Shown: piece after piece, positions 54,201-64,000 of the stretch
Layout: each line of letters begins with the position of its first letter
Position numbering within the stretch: position 1 is the first letter of the stretch
Assembly: GCF_001625195.1 (NCBI RefSeq)
Contig: NC_054390.1
Coordinates: forward strand, 3,062,027 to 3,126,026
From: Drechmeria coniospora
Lineage: Eukaryota > Ascomycota > Sordariomycetes > Hypocreales > Ophiocordycipitaceae
DNA length: 64,000 bases
Direction of reading: 5' to 3'
Made by a program: the position numbers and the translations under genes
The notes under the pieces: generated by a model
What the model saw: only the letters and a program-made list of their open reading frames with translations
Told to the model about the DNA's origin: nothing
The model's database searches: none

Positions 54201-54390
54201 CCCTGTCCCTGTATTAGTCCTGTCCCTGTATCCATGCCTGTCCCTGTATCCATGCCTGTCCCTGTGTCCGTCTGTCGCTGTATCCGTGTCCATATCCATA
54301 TCCGTATCCTAGCGGTAGCGGTAGCGGTAACCGCATCTGTGCCGTTCATGTCGACTCGCGTCGCATCGTCCGTCGAGCTCCCTTGTCGGC
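51283..54390. repeat. Gene-poor region with GTAC island and other repeats
   Basis: GTAC words run from about 52010 to 52760. At 53701-53712 there is a poly-C run. At about 54170-54310 there is an imperfect array of TGTCCCTGTATCCATGCC-like units, 18 bases with variants. The frames present (for example 52864-53574 on the minus strand) have random-looking composition. No gene seen in 3.1 kb. Confidence 0.5.
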
Positions 54391-54977
54391 TTAGACCTGG
54401 GCGCGTCCGGTGAATTGGGAGCGACTCTCGCGGTGCTTCCACCAGTAGCCAAAGATGCTCAGCGCGGAAATGAGCCAGAGGAGGGCGTTGACGAGGTCGA
54501 CCCAAACGGCGCTCCTCATGCGTCGGATGGCCGAGTCACCGTCGGAATCGGCGTGGATGAACAGCTGGTTGACGCCGTCAGTGTCGGGGCCTGAACCTGG
54601 CCGCCACCCGAGGGAACGTACCGACGCAAAGACGCCAAAGACGGCGATCCATAGGATGAAGAGAAGCCCGCTCCACACGGCGGCGACGAAGCCGAAGCTT
54701 CGAATAACAAAGGGGAGAAAGTAGACGACGCACGTCACCGTCGAGAGCACGCCGACAACGACGGCGTACACCTGGAGGCCCATGTTAGTCCCAAGCTTCA
54801 CGTCGGCTCGCCCTCGGCCATGCCACTTGCCCATTTCGACCGCGCAAAATCGTCAAAAGGATACCCGCTGTTCAGGTCGGTGCCGTAGAGCCCGCAGACG
54901 GTGAGGGCGAGGGCGAAGCAGACAAAGTGGAGGCCGCTGAAGACGAAGTAGCCGGTCGAGGTGCTGAAGAGGCCCAT
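54391..54977 (-). CDS. MARVEL-like four-span membrane protein
   Basis: Small integral membrane protein of a fungal MARVEL-domain type; function unknown. Three exons: 54977-54831, 54771-54622 and 54564-54391, total 156 residues. Four hydrophobic spans: about residues 8-28 (YFVFSGLHFVCFALALTVCG), 50-71 (VYAVVVGVLSTVTCVVYFLP), 76-97 (FVAAVWSGLLFILWIAVFGVF) and 121-141 (VDLVNALLWLISALSIFGYW). The tail WWKHRESRSQFTGRAQV is typical of this fungal family. Intron 1 (59 nt) begins GCAAGT, has branch GACTAAC and ends CTCCAG; it joins RSKW to VYAVVV. No GT donor nearby keeps phase. Intron 2 (57 nt) is GTACGT to ACCAG, a multiple of three without a stop, so retention adds 19 residues. Confidence 0.88.
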
Positions 54978-57900
54978 GGCGGCGGCGTCGCGGCAGGCGT
55001 CGGCGGCGAGTCGAGGAGGTGCTTTTTCGAAGGCGTCGTGAAGCAGTCACCAGCCGCTCGTCTGGTCGTCGTCGACGGCGCGGAATGCAAAATCTTCCTT
55101 TGCGGGTACGGCCGAGAGGTGGTGATCCCAGGACGACAAACGGTCACAAGGAGAGGGCGCAACCGAAGAGGGAAAAAAACGAGGCAAAAGAGGCAGAAAA
55201 GTTCAAGGAGGGGAGTAGTGAATGAAAAAGGGACCGAATTTCTCGCATCAAGGGTGCTCGTGTGGAGGGGGCGGGGGGGGCGGGGGTTCGGCCTCTCGCA
55301 AGTATGGTCGATGTATTTGGGGATCGAGGGTTGGTGGTTGCTAAGCGTCATTCCTGCCCCTGCCATCCAACCCCCCTCCTCCCCCCATCGCCCCTTCCCC
55401 CTTCTCCCCTGATATTTAGTGCAGGCTCGACCCAGCAGGGCGGGTTGCGACTGCCATGTGGGAATTCCGGTGGTCCCCATCACATGATTTGGCTTTCCAT
55501 TCGTGTCCATTTGTCTTCACCGTCCAACAACACGTCGGAACAACACGTCAGTCCTCTGTTTGCCCGAGCGATGCATCATGCTCTGCCACATCCCATGACA
55601 GCAACCTCGAGACGGCGGGAGTCGCGAGCCCCTTTGTGACCGATTTGGACGTCAGCAGCAAGGGAACGCGGAAGCGGCAGCCGTTCATTCCATTCCCCTT
55701 TTAGCAGCTCGCGGCCGTCACGTCGACGACGGGCAGGCAGCAGTGGACACCATGTCCATCATCCTCACCCGCTCGCCCCGCCCTTTGGCCCCCCCGTTGC
55801 CCCCCCCCCCCCCCCCCCCGAGACCGTTCCCGCCGCCATCAGCACTCAGAACGAAGGGATCCTCGCCAGCCAACGGCGCGCCGGTGGCTCGGTCGCTGCC
55901 TCGCTGTGGCTGGTGCTCCCTGGCTGGTGCTCCCTGGCTGGTGCTCCCTGCCCGCCGGAACTCGCCGCATCTCGCCGCCACGCTCGTCAACTTCACGCCG
56001 ACGCGCTCGTCGAGGGCCGCGATGCGCCGAGTGGCCTTTGATTCATTTATTCGAGCGCGACCCGTCGTCGCATTGCCTCGCGAGAAGCAGCGTCCTACAA
56101 GCATGGTGACGGCCGCCTCTTCCCGCCTTGGCCTCGGTACCGCATTGGCCTGGGTACCGCCTTGGCCTGCGGCACCCGTTTCTGCTCGCCACCCGTTTCT
56201 GCTCGCCGAGCGCACCGAGACGCCAAGCGAAGCGCGACCGTGGCCACCCTTACCGATCAGGAGCAGGGGCCTGCTGCGTCGTCTCTTCGCTCGCCGCCTC
56301 CCTAGGCAGGACGGGCGCCCCATGGCTTCCTCGTTGTACCTAATGGATTGGTTGGCTCGCCGTTGGCCAATGTGTGTTGGTCCGACTCGATGGATGGACG
56401 CTAAGCCTGCCCGACGCGGCGCAACATGCAAGTTGCACGTTGCGGCATAGATGCGCCCCACGACCTGCCTAGACTCTGGGCCGAATCTTTCCTCCTGGTT
56501 CCGCACCTTGCCTGCCGAGCTCTAGGCACAATCTCCACCTCGTCCTCGACGGCCACGTTCAAGTCATGTCTCGTCCACCTCGACGTCGTATTCTCGGCGT
56601 CGGCGCCCTGGGCACGAAGCCGGGTACCCCGTCACGGTCGGGTCGAAGCCAGCCGGCATGGCCTTTGCCTCGCGCCTCACGACCAGGTCGACGAGGGCAG
56701 AGCGCCGGCCGATGGACCTTGGCCGTGGCTCGAACCTCGACTAGACGACGAGGGTTGGCCAGTTCGTTTCTGCCCTCCCGGTCCCGCCGTGTCGCCTTCA
56801 CCGAGCCGTCGTCGGTCCCGTTATGGTCTACCTCGAGCGCCAGGCGTGCCCGTCCCCGAAAGGCAGGCAGGCACGCACGCACGCGGGCGTGAATGTGCGG
56901 CGCCCCATCTTTTTCCTCGCGAGGTACGTGAGATGCCGACCATGCAATGCCATGATCCGTCGTGGACGTCCCGTTCAGGTTCGTCCAGGCTGTTGCCTTG
57001 ATGGGCCTCCCGCCGGCCTTATAAGCTCGCGAGCCTCCTCGATCTCTCGGCCGTCCCGTCCAGTCCCCGAACACTCTCTCGCGCGCGACAGCATACAAGG
57101 GCCATCGGACCGCATCTTGCCGTCGAGCACTCTCTTTCCAACGCCACCATGTGCAGCCAGACATCGGGCGGGACCCTGTCCCTCGTCGACTGGTGTCAGC
57201 CCAGCTACTGGCAATGCGTACGCCTACGCATCCCGTCCCCGGCATGCTCTCCGTCGGTTCGGCTCGCTAAGATGACATGCACAGTGCCACTGCCGGACCG
57301 GATGGTTCTCGGTCGCGCTCGACGCGAGCTGTCCGAACTGTCAATGTTACCGGTGCTCCAATTGCGTCTACTCCTTTGGCGGATGAGCGCCCTCGGGACA
57401 AGTCTCACGCTGGCACCCGGCGCCTCGCCCGACAGCCGACTCGTCGGGAGGAATGTACAAATGTTCACGCAGCAGCGACGAATCGGCATGCTCTCATGAT
57501 GAAACGACGGATGATAACGATGCACCATGATGTTTTTTCTCTCACGCCAGCGCAAGGATACGGATAAAAGGGATAGACACACATAGACGAGACGGCGAAT
57601 ATTTGCGAATGGATATGAATACTTACTTGACCATGCGATTTGACTCCTTGACTTTGCACGGTACCGTCCGTAGCCCGTGGGCGGTGAGACGAGACGGAGG
57701 CAAGGAACCCTGTCGCGAGCCTCGACTACGGACTAACGGGCACGTGTCGATGAATGACACGGCATGTCGTGTCGTGCGTGTCGTGCGTGGTGAAGAGAAG
57801 AGGAGGAAAATGAATTCGGAGAGGTTGCGTCGTGTCGGGTGACGATGCCGTGACCGTCGTTGTTGCTGCCTAGACAGCTGGAACGGGGAGACGGCGGGGG

Positions 57901-58754
57901 CCGCGGCCACTGTCGAGCCTAATTGGTCGCCTAGAAGCCGGTATGGAATCAGCCTGACGACCATCTACGCGACCGACTCATGCGACCTGGCGGGGTTTGA
58001 TGTTGGTGTACGAGCGATTGGACCAAGAAGTGAGGCGGCTTGCACACGCATGCACCCTTGTGCGCATGTCGAAGCAATGCGAATAAGAACGGGTTGGGGG
58101 GGCGAGCAACGGCCCGGCTTCGGCGGTCGAAATGCTTCACCAGAGAGTCTATCGAGCTCGAAGAAGACGGCATCTATTACGATTACTCCACCACGGTGAA
58201 AAGAAACGAAAACGACTTTACTGCTCATGGCGAAACGGGATGCAAGGTACGTTGGCCATTTTACATCGTGATTTTTTTTTAATAAGGAGGAGGGGAAGAG
58301 CAGGCAAGGCAAGCAAGGCAAGGCAAGGCAAGGCAAGGCAAGGCATGGCAAGGCCAGGGGAGTCAGCGGACCGAATGGCGGTATTTTCGCCTTATGACCA
58401 CCCGCGCCGGCGGCCCCACTCCGATCCCCTCCCATCGGCTCCGGACCGCGCTAATCCCCCTACCCTTCCCCAGCTTCTCACCCTCCCCCTCCCCCACAGA
58501 CGGCATGGGAACTTTATTCTCGCAGCTGCAGGGCGCCTCTAGCGAGGAAGTTTCCTTTGCATCCTCCCAAGCTTCCATTGCATACTCGTAAGCTTCTCTG
58601 CTGCCGCCGTCTCTCGCGCTCCCCCGCAGTCGACCCGAGGGATACATACTTTGTCCGCAGACACCGTTTCATCGTCGCCACCGATCAGGGACGAACGGGA
58701 ACTGAACGGGTCGGAAAAGACGCCGAAAGAGTGGCGGCGGACGCCCGAGGAATC
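54978..58754. other. Long gene-free region, GC-rich with homopolymer runs
   Basis: Contains poly-C runs (about 55801-55819), a triplicate of CTGGCTGGTGCTCC near 55910-55948, and a GGCAA pentanucleotide repeat at about 58297-58350. Several long frames exist on both strands, but their composition is Arg/Pro/Ala-rich and frame-shifted copies are equally open. I see no gene in 3.8 kb. A non-coding RNA or long UTRs are possible. Confidence 0.5.
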
Positions 58755-59737
58755 ATGGCCATGGACGACCTCGCCACCCATCAGTCGGCGCTGCCGAACC
58801 TCCGCGACCTCACCGGCCTCACGCCGAGCCTCACGCCGGGACTCGTCTTCCGCTCCGCCGCGCCGGCGCCGACACCCTCGGCCGGCGCCGCCCTCGCCTC
58901 CCTCGGCATCACGCACATATTCGACCTCCGGTCCGCCACCGAACTCGACGGCGCCCTCGTCATCGTCGAGGTGCCGCCGCCGATCCAGCGTCGGCACGTG
59001 CCCGTCTTCACGCGCGACGACGACAACGACGACTTTGCGCCCGAAGCCGTCGCCTGGCGGTACCGCGCCTACACGGCCGAGGACACCGTCACGGGCTTCC
59101 GCGATGCCTACGCCGCCATCCTGCGGGCCGCCCCTCGTGCCTTTGCCGAGGTTCTCGCCCACCTCGCGCAGCCGGATCCCACGCCTTGCCTCGTCCACTG
59201 CACCGCCGGCAAGGACCGCACCGGCGTCCTCTGCGCACTCCTCCTCACCCTCTGCGGCGTTCCCGATCAGCTCGTCGCGCGCGAGTACGCGCTCACCGAG
59301 GATGGCCTCCGTCCCCTGCGTGCCGACATTGTTCAAAGGTTGCGGCGCATGCCCGCGTTGGATGGCGATCTCGCCGCCGCCGAGAGGATGCTGAGTGCAA
59401 AGTGCTCCCCCCCCCCCCCCCCCCCCTCTTGTCCCCCTCGTCTCTCCTCGTCCCCCCTCACCCCCCTCTTCTCACCCTCGGCATCCCTTGGACCGCTCCT
59501 CGTTTCGCTAACGTGCAAGCGACCCGACGCAGACCCGAGAGTATGCTCGCCACCCTCGACATGGTCCGTCAAGAGTATGGCTCCGCCGAGGACTATGTCA
59601 TCAACCAGTGCGGCCTCTCCGCCCAACAGCTGGCGCAGCTTCGCCGGAACCTGGGTGCCTCCGACGCGCAGACGGCAGCCTCTGAGCCGCCGACCTCGAC
59701 GATGCGACAGACGCGTTGTGCTGATCTTGTCATATAA
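58755..59737 (+). CDS. Cysteine-based protein phosphatase (Tyr/Ser, IphP/Y_phosphatase3 type)
   Basis: Probable protein or lipid phosphatase of the fungal Y_phosphatase3 type. Exon 1 is 58755-59401 and exon 2 59533-59737, total 283 residues. The active site is HCTAGKDRTGV (CX5R), preceded by LPNLRDLTGLTPSLTPGLVFRS, with the DLRS segment (ITHIFDLRSATEL) common to this family. Exon 2 continues PESMLATLDMVRQEYGSAED, a typical C-terminal helix. The intron is 131 nt with donor GTGCTC followed at once by about 20 C residues, and acceptor GACGCAG. An alternative start two codons later (58761) is possible. The long open upstream frame is not used, because it lacks protein character. Confidence 0.87.
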
Positions 59738-59869
59738 TTCAAAGGGGACCCTCCCGGCTGGCATCAAACATGCAAATAAAAATACAAGATGCAACGGCTT
59801 CGCTCGACCAACCATCCCATCCCCACCCGGCGTGCGAGCAACCTGCGCACACCCACGGTCCGGCCATGT

Positions 59870-61045
59870 TCATGGCACCGACGTGGGAATCTTGACGACG
59901 CCCCGCTTGCGGTCATCAAACGGTGCGCCGTATCGCCATCCCACCCCTTTCCTCGATCGCCCGTCGCGACCGGCGTCGTCGACGTCAATCTCCTTGAACC
60001 GAAACTCGTACCGGTCCGTCCGCACCCGCTTCGTCCGCTTCTCCTCCCACTCCTGCCGCCGGACGAGCCGTCGTGCCACCTCGTCCTCCTCCCTCTGCGT
60101 CGCCTCCTTGAACCGTTCCATGCTCTCCTCGCGGCTCTTGCCCGCGAGCACCTCGCGCTCCATCGATATCAGCTCCGGCTGCGGCGACCGCGCGTCGGCC
60201 GAGAGCATCGTCTCGTGGAATGCCTTGGCCGCGTCCTCGCGGGTAAAGTGCCGCGACTCGGCCACGGGGACGTAGAGCTGTTGCATCGTGAGCTTGTGCA
60301 CGTGCACCTCGTTGACCGGTTCGTGCGGCGTGTTCTGCTCGCCCTCGCGGTACGACGTCTTCGGGAGCATGTTCATGACGGCTTTGGCATAGGGGATGGC
60401 TAGCTTGTTGCCCTGCTGCGCGTCAGCTTGATGCGGAAAAGTCGGCGAGATCAAAGTTCAGCCTGAGGGGGTGGATGATGCGATCAGGAACACAAGTTTT
60501 CTAACCACGTGTGTGTCTTAAAGACTAATCGAATTTTTTTTGCATGTCTCATCATTGCATCCGGTCCGTCGGGTCGTGTGTGTCAAGAACAAAAATCAAG
60601 TCGTCGCGGCACTCACATCTTTCACCCACTCCTTCTCCACCTCCTTTAGCCGCACCACGGCGGCGACCCTCCGGACGTCGACGCCGAGCTCGGCCGACAC
60701 GACCTTGAGGGCCTCGCCACGCTTCGTCACCTTTTCCCAGATGAGCTCTCGCGTTTGCTCGTCCAGGACGGGCAGGCTGCGGAACAAGGGATTTTGCGGA
60801 AAGGGTTGGTCCGAAAAGGGCCCCAGGTACCGCGGGCCGCGGCCACCCTCGGCGAACTCCTGGCCTTCACGCGAGTTGATCCACTTGAACATCTGCTGCC
60901 GTGCGCGGCTCATCTTTTCGTGGCACGGCGTCATCGTGAATGTGCGCCCAAGGGCCGGCCTTGTCCGGCACCACGACTGGCCAGAAGACGACGTCGCCAG
61001 CGACACGGATCTCGTGGCCATACCGCACGGTATTCTGGGAGGCAT
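59870..61045 (-). CDS. mS35: Mitochondrial small ribosomal subunit protein mS35 (Bot1 family)
   Basis: Structural protein of the mitochondrial ribosome, matching the fungal Bot1p/MRPS35 family. Exon 1 is 61045-60617 and exon 2 60415-59870, 324 residues. The intron is 201 nt with donor GTGAGT, branch GCTGAC and acceptor GCGCAG. Family blocks are GPRYLGPFSDQPFPQNPLFR, LDEQTRELIWEKVTKRGEAL, VVSAELGVDVRRVAAVVRLK, then QGNKLAIPYAKAVMNMLP, PVNEVHVHKLTMQQLYVPV and SRHFTREDAAKAFHETMLS. The N-terminus (ATRSVSLATSSSGQ) is basic and Ser-rich, as expected for import. The start could be Met1 or Met9. The C-terminus is charged and ends near KRGVVKIPTSVP. Confidence 0.9.
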
Positions 61046-61858
61046 GGTGAAGAATGTGTTAACTGCAGTGAGGAGCCGTCGTTGGATTGCTCATTCTGCG
61101 CTCTGCGCCGCTGCCAACGCCTCTACCGATCGATGTGTGACCGGGTGGTGGATGCTGATGTGAATTTGAATCAAGGAAATGAAGGAAATGAGGAGGAAGA
61201 GTTCGTGTGGAAGCAAGCTGTGAGCTGCTTTTTTCCGCACCAAGCTCGGCCTGCTTGTTGTTCCGGCCGAAAAGCTCGCTCCAGCGTGGCCTTCCCCCAC
61301 CCCCATGTTCCACCCAAAACACCACCATCCACCACTCGCAACGCCATCCATCACCCACAACACCATGCGGATGCTGCACGCGACGATGCCACAGAAAGAT
61401 GCCTGTGCTGGCTGGCGAATTCGTTGAATTGTGCTTCATAGCAACTGCACGCAAATATTCACGTTATACTATAGGAGAGCGAGAATGGGACACGAATGTG
61501 GTGATACATCCTCTTCCAACGACGCCCATGCAGTACCGACGACCGATTACCGTATATGGATGGAGCCTCCCCTCGACGTCCTTGACAATGGCTGGCGCAA
61601 GAAACCATGCATTTCGCAGTCACAAGATGCAGATGCTTGTTTTGCAGCCAGAGCAGCCATTCATGCCGCTCAGCCAATGCACCTCGTCATCATCCGGCAC
61701 CCTGCCTCCATGTCCTTGGTCGCGGCGGCACCGTCCATGGGTCGGACCGAAGCCAATCTCGTAGCCCGCCAACCACCCGACGCATCTCTCAAACATGTGC
61801 TATGTGCTGTACTTGAAATCTTCGACGCCCGATTCTGGAGGACAGACCACGTCATGGG
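61046..61858. other. Intergenic, no gene seen
   Basis: 5' flank of mS35 and 3' flank of SSK1. A plus-strand frame covering 61431-62183 overlaps the last exon of SSK1 in antisense and is rejected. Confidence 0.6.
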
Positions 61859-64000
61859 TCATTTTGAAGCCGACAGAGAAGCGCGATTCTTCTTGGCCTT
61901 TGCTTTCGCCCTCTCGAGCACCTTGGCACGCTCCTTGGCCTCTTCCTGGGAAAAATCCTTCCACTGGCGCCAGCCGTCAAAGTCGATGAGCGCCTGCATG
62001 CAGCCCCATTCCATCACCTTGCGCTCGAGCCAGACAAAGTTGACGGGCTACGCGGTCAGCGGATCGACGTCGCGCCGTACGAGCGGGGAGGAGGCATTAC
62101 CTTGGTCAGGAAGTCGTTGCACCCGGCGGCCAGGGCCTCGTGTCGGTCGCTCTGCAGCGAGCTGGCCGTCAAGGCGACGATGATGACGGGGCTCTTGAAG
62201 AGCGGAATGTTGTCGAGCCGGTCCTGCTCCTTGAGCTCCGTCGGACCTCGCGGCTCCTCCTGCACGCTCCCCGGCGACTGGGAGAAGACGCCGATGGAGT
62301 TGACCCTCTCGAGTCGGCGGATCTCGCGCGTGGCGTCGAGGCCGTTCATGACGGGGAGCTGAATGTCCATGAGGACGAGGTGGAAGCCGCCGCTCCTCCA
62401 CTTCTTGACGGCGTCGCGACCGTTCATGGCCGTCTGCCAGCGCACCTTGAGTCGCTTCACAAAGGCCTCGAGCAGCTTAAGGTTGATGGGGTTATCTTCG
62501 ACGATGAGCACGTTGATGGGCGGCACCGTGCCGTTGAGCACCGTGTTGGCCGTCGCCTGCGTCGAGTAGTCCGCGGCCTTTTTCGTCTTCTTCATCCTCG
62601 TGCTGGATGAGCGCGGAGAGGAAGGCCGGGGCGGTGGCGTCGCGACCCTGGCCGGTATCGGTTCCGGCGCCGGCCCGGGCGAGGTCGGCAGCGGCGTCTT
62701 GACCGTCGGCAACGTCTGGTGTTCTGAAGCGCTCGAGTGAGTCCGAGCATGGGGCAGCCGCGGCGTGAAGTGCATGTTCATACCGTGGCCGGGGGCGGCG
62801 GATGCCACCGGCTTCTCCGCCGTCATCGTCGGCGACGCCGGGTGCTGCTGCCGAACCAACCTCGGCCGATCGGATCGGTCCCTGTGCGGCCGAGGCCTCG
62901 TGCCGCCGGGCGAGGGGATGAGAGGTATGTGGCCGGTGCCGAGGACGGCGATGGAGTGGCCGACGGTGCCGTTGGTTTGCGCGCTGGGTGCTTGCTGGGT
63001 ATGGGGCGACGGCACGGCCATGACGGGTGGGAAGTATCCTTCGCCGGCCTCGGACGGACGCCCTTCGTCCGTCACGTAGTAGGTCGTCGCCCCCGGGTGG
63101 AGGGAAGGCCGAGGCGAAGCCTTGGGGGTGCGGCGTGGAATGTCGATGACGAGCGCCTCGTCGACGGTTTGGCCGCCGGGGTAGTATCGATCGAGCGTGC
63201 GGGCCATCAGCTCCTCCGGTCCCAGCGTCCTCTCCCTTTCCTGATCCCGAGGGTGGAGACGGATGGTGAGATCGGGCGAGTCGAATATGCGGCCGAGCGA
63301 GTTTGCGTATTTGCGGAGGATCATGTCACGGACGTCGTCGACCAGGTCCTCCTCGTGAATCGTGATGGTCGTGGCCGAGGCATGGGGTCGCCTGACCCAA
63401 ACCTTTCGCGTCACCATGTTGATGTCGACAGAGAGGCCGCGGCTCGTCTGCGGTGAGCCACCCGCACTCGCACCTGCTGCCTCGTTTCGATCGAGGTAGC
63501 GGCCGTAGAGCGGGAGATGGGGGCCCTGGTGAGGGTGCGGGAGGGTTGAGATTCGGTCGGCCTTTGCCACGCCAGACGCGACGGCAGCTGCCGTTGTCGG
63601 TGCAGCGGCGGAGGGGGGTGCGGTTCTCAGCAGCTCGTCGTCGTCGTGGCCATGGTGTGGCTGAGCGGCTGGCTCGATGGAGCTCGATCTCGACGTCGAA
63701 GAATTCGGGAGCTCGTCAAGGCTGCGCAGCTGGGCCGTGACGCGGGAGCAGGTCGGCCGCCCGTGGGGTCGCTCGAGGGCGGCGGTGGAGGGAATGGAGC
63801 ACGACGCTGGCGATGGTGGGCGAGGTGGAGGAAGAAGGCAGGGAGGAGTTTGTGGTGGAGGAGGAGGAGGAGGAGAAGGTGGAAGAAGAGGCGGACGAAG
63901 AAGAGGTGGACGAAGAAGAGGCGGACGTAGAAGAGGCGGACGAAGAAGAGGCGGACGAAGAAGAGGCGGACGAAGAAGAGGCGGACGAAGAAGAGGCGGA
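61859..64000 (-). CDS. SSK1: Osmostress response regulator Ssk1, N-terminus beyond the window
   Basis: Response regulator that receives phosphate through the Sln1/Ypd1 phosphorelay and controls the Ssk2-type MAPKKK of the HOG pathway. The last exon is 62047-61859. A 53-nt intron (GTAATG to GCGTAG) precedes it, and the frame from 62101 stays open to the window edge. The receiver domain has INVLIVEDNPINLKLLEAFV with the acidic pair, phospho-accepting Asp in VLMDIQLPVMNG, the Thr/Ser of VIIVALTASS and Lys of FLTK. The intron sits exactly after this Lys, and splicing supplies PVNFVWLERKVMEWGCMQAL, the typical Ssk1 ending. Upstream, CSRVTAQLRSLDELPNSSTS and VTRKVWVRRPHASATTITIH are also family-like. 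No ATG start was found within the window. Confidence 0.93.
63880..64000. repeat. 15-bp tandem repeat at window edge
   Basis: Units of GAAGAAGAGGCGGAC, about eight copies, continuing past the window. In the SSK1 frame on the minus strand they encode PPLLR repeats. The alternative frame would give Ser/Ala-rich repeats. The true exon limit here is unknown. Confidence 0.85.

Noticed and set aside
61431..62183. 250-codon plus-strand frame
   Set aside because: Its second half is antisense to the final SSK1 exon and intron; the first half has no protein character.
1..64000. CRISPR array, bacterial operon, integron or prophage
   Set aside because: Spliceosomal introns, fungal gene content and a eukaryotic tRNA show this is a eukaryotic nuclear sequence. 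The tandem repeats found lack alternating spacers.

Overview
This window is nuclear DNA of a filamentous ascomycete, most likely a hypocrealean Sordariomycete. Family level is a guess. Genes are short-introned: most introns are 50-90 nt, with branch sites like CTAAC or CTGAC about 10-20 nt before the AG. Coding sequence is strongly GC-rich at third positions, so long false ORFs open on the opposite strand. The gene set is fungal (SSK1, Bot1/mS35, a CX2CX6C regulator, a GT3 glycogen synthase). Many protein-coding genes had to be assembled across introns, and LSM5, RPB11, the MARVEL protein and several terminal exons are invisible to a simple ORF scan.

Layout: 1-8 kb holds a Gln-rich hypothetical (-), dephospho-CoA kinase (-) and a class I alpha-mannosidase (+). 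8.3-14.1 kb is an accessory island. It has a less GC-rich ~1,080-residue gene with a CCHC zinc knuckle and a GIY-YIG-like motif, then two tandem copies of a segment that each carry a tRNA-Ala(CGC) gene, decayed tRNA-like pieces and a 9-bp repeat array. 14-24 kb has a Pro/Gln-rich hypothetical, TIM23, a mitochondrial m-AAA protease and an MTQ1-type methyltransferase, all on the - strand. 24.8-36.5 kb has RPB11 (+), LSM5 (-), glycogen synthase (-), YTM1 (+) and a DEDDy 3'-5' exonuclease (-). 38.7-48 kb has a putative regulator (+), TAD2 (+) and a DUF2439 protein of the Mte1/Dbl2/ZGRF1 type (-). 49.4-64 kb has a hypothetical, a MARVEL-like membrane protein, a Cys-based phosphatase (+), mitochondrial ribosomal protein mS35/Bot1 (-) and the SSK1 response regulator (-), which runs off the right edge.

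The genes are mostly unrelated housekeeping functions and no biosynthetic cluster is visible. A loose mitochondrial theme (TIM23, m-AAA protease, MTQ1, mS35) is probably coincidental. About ten intergenic stretches are packed with short GTAC-centred palindromes (core GTACGGAGTAC / ACTCCGTAC) that are essentially absent from genes. Of 28 introns modelled, four appear to be GC-AG, and three of those are forced by reading frame plus protein conservation. The accessory island at 8.3-14.1 kb is the best candidate for something undescribed.
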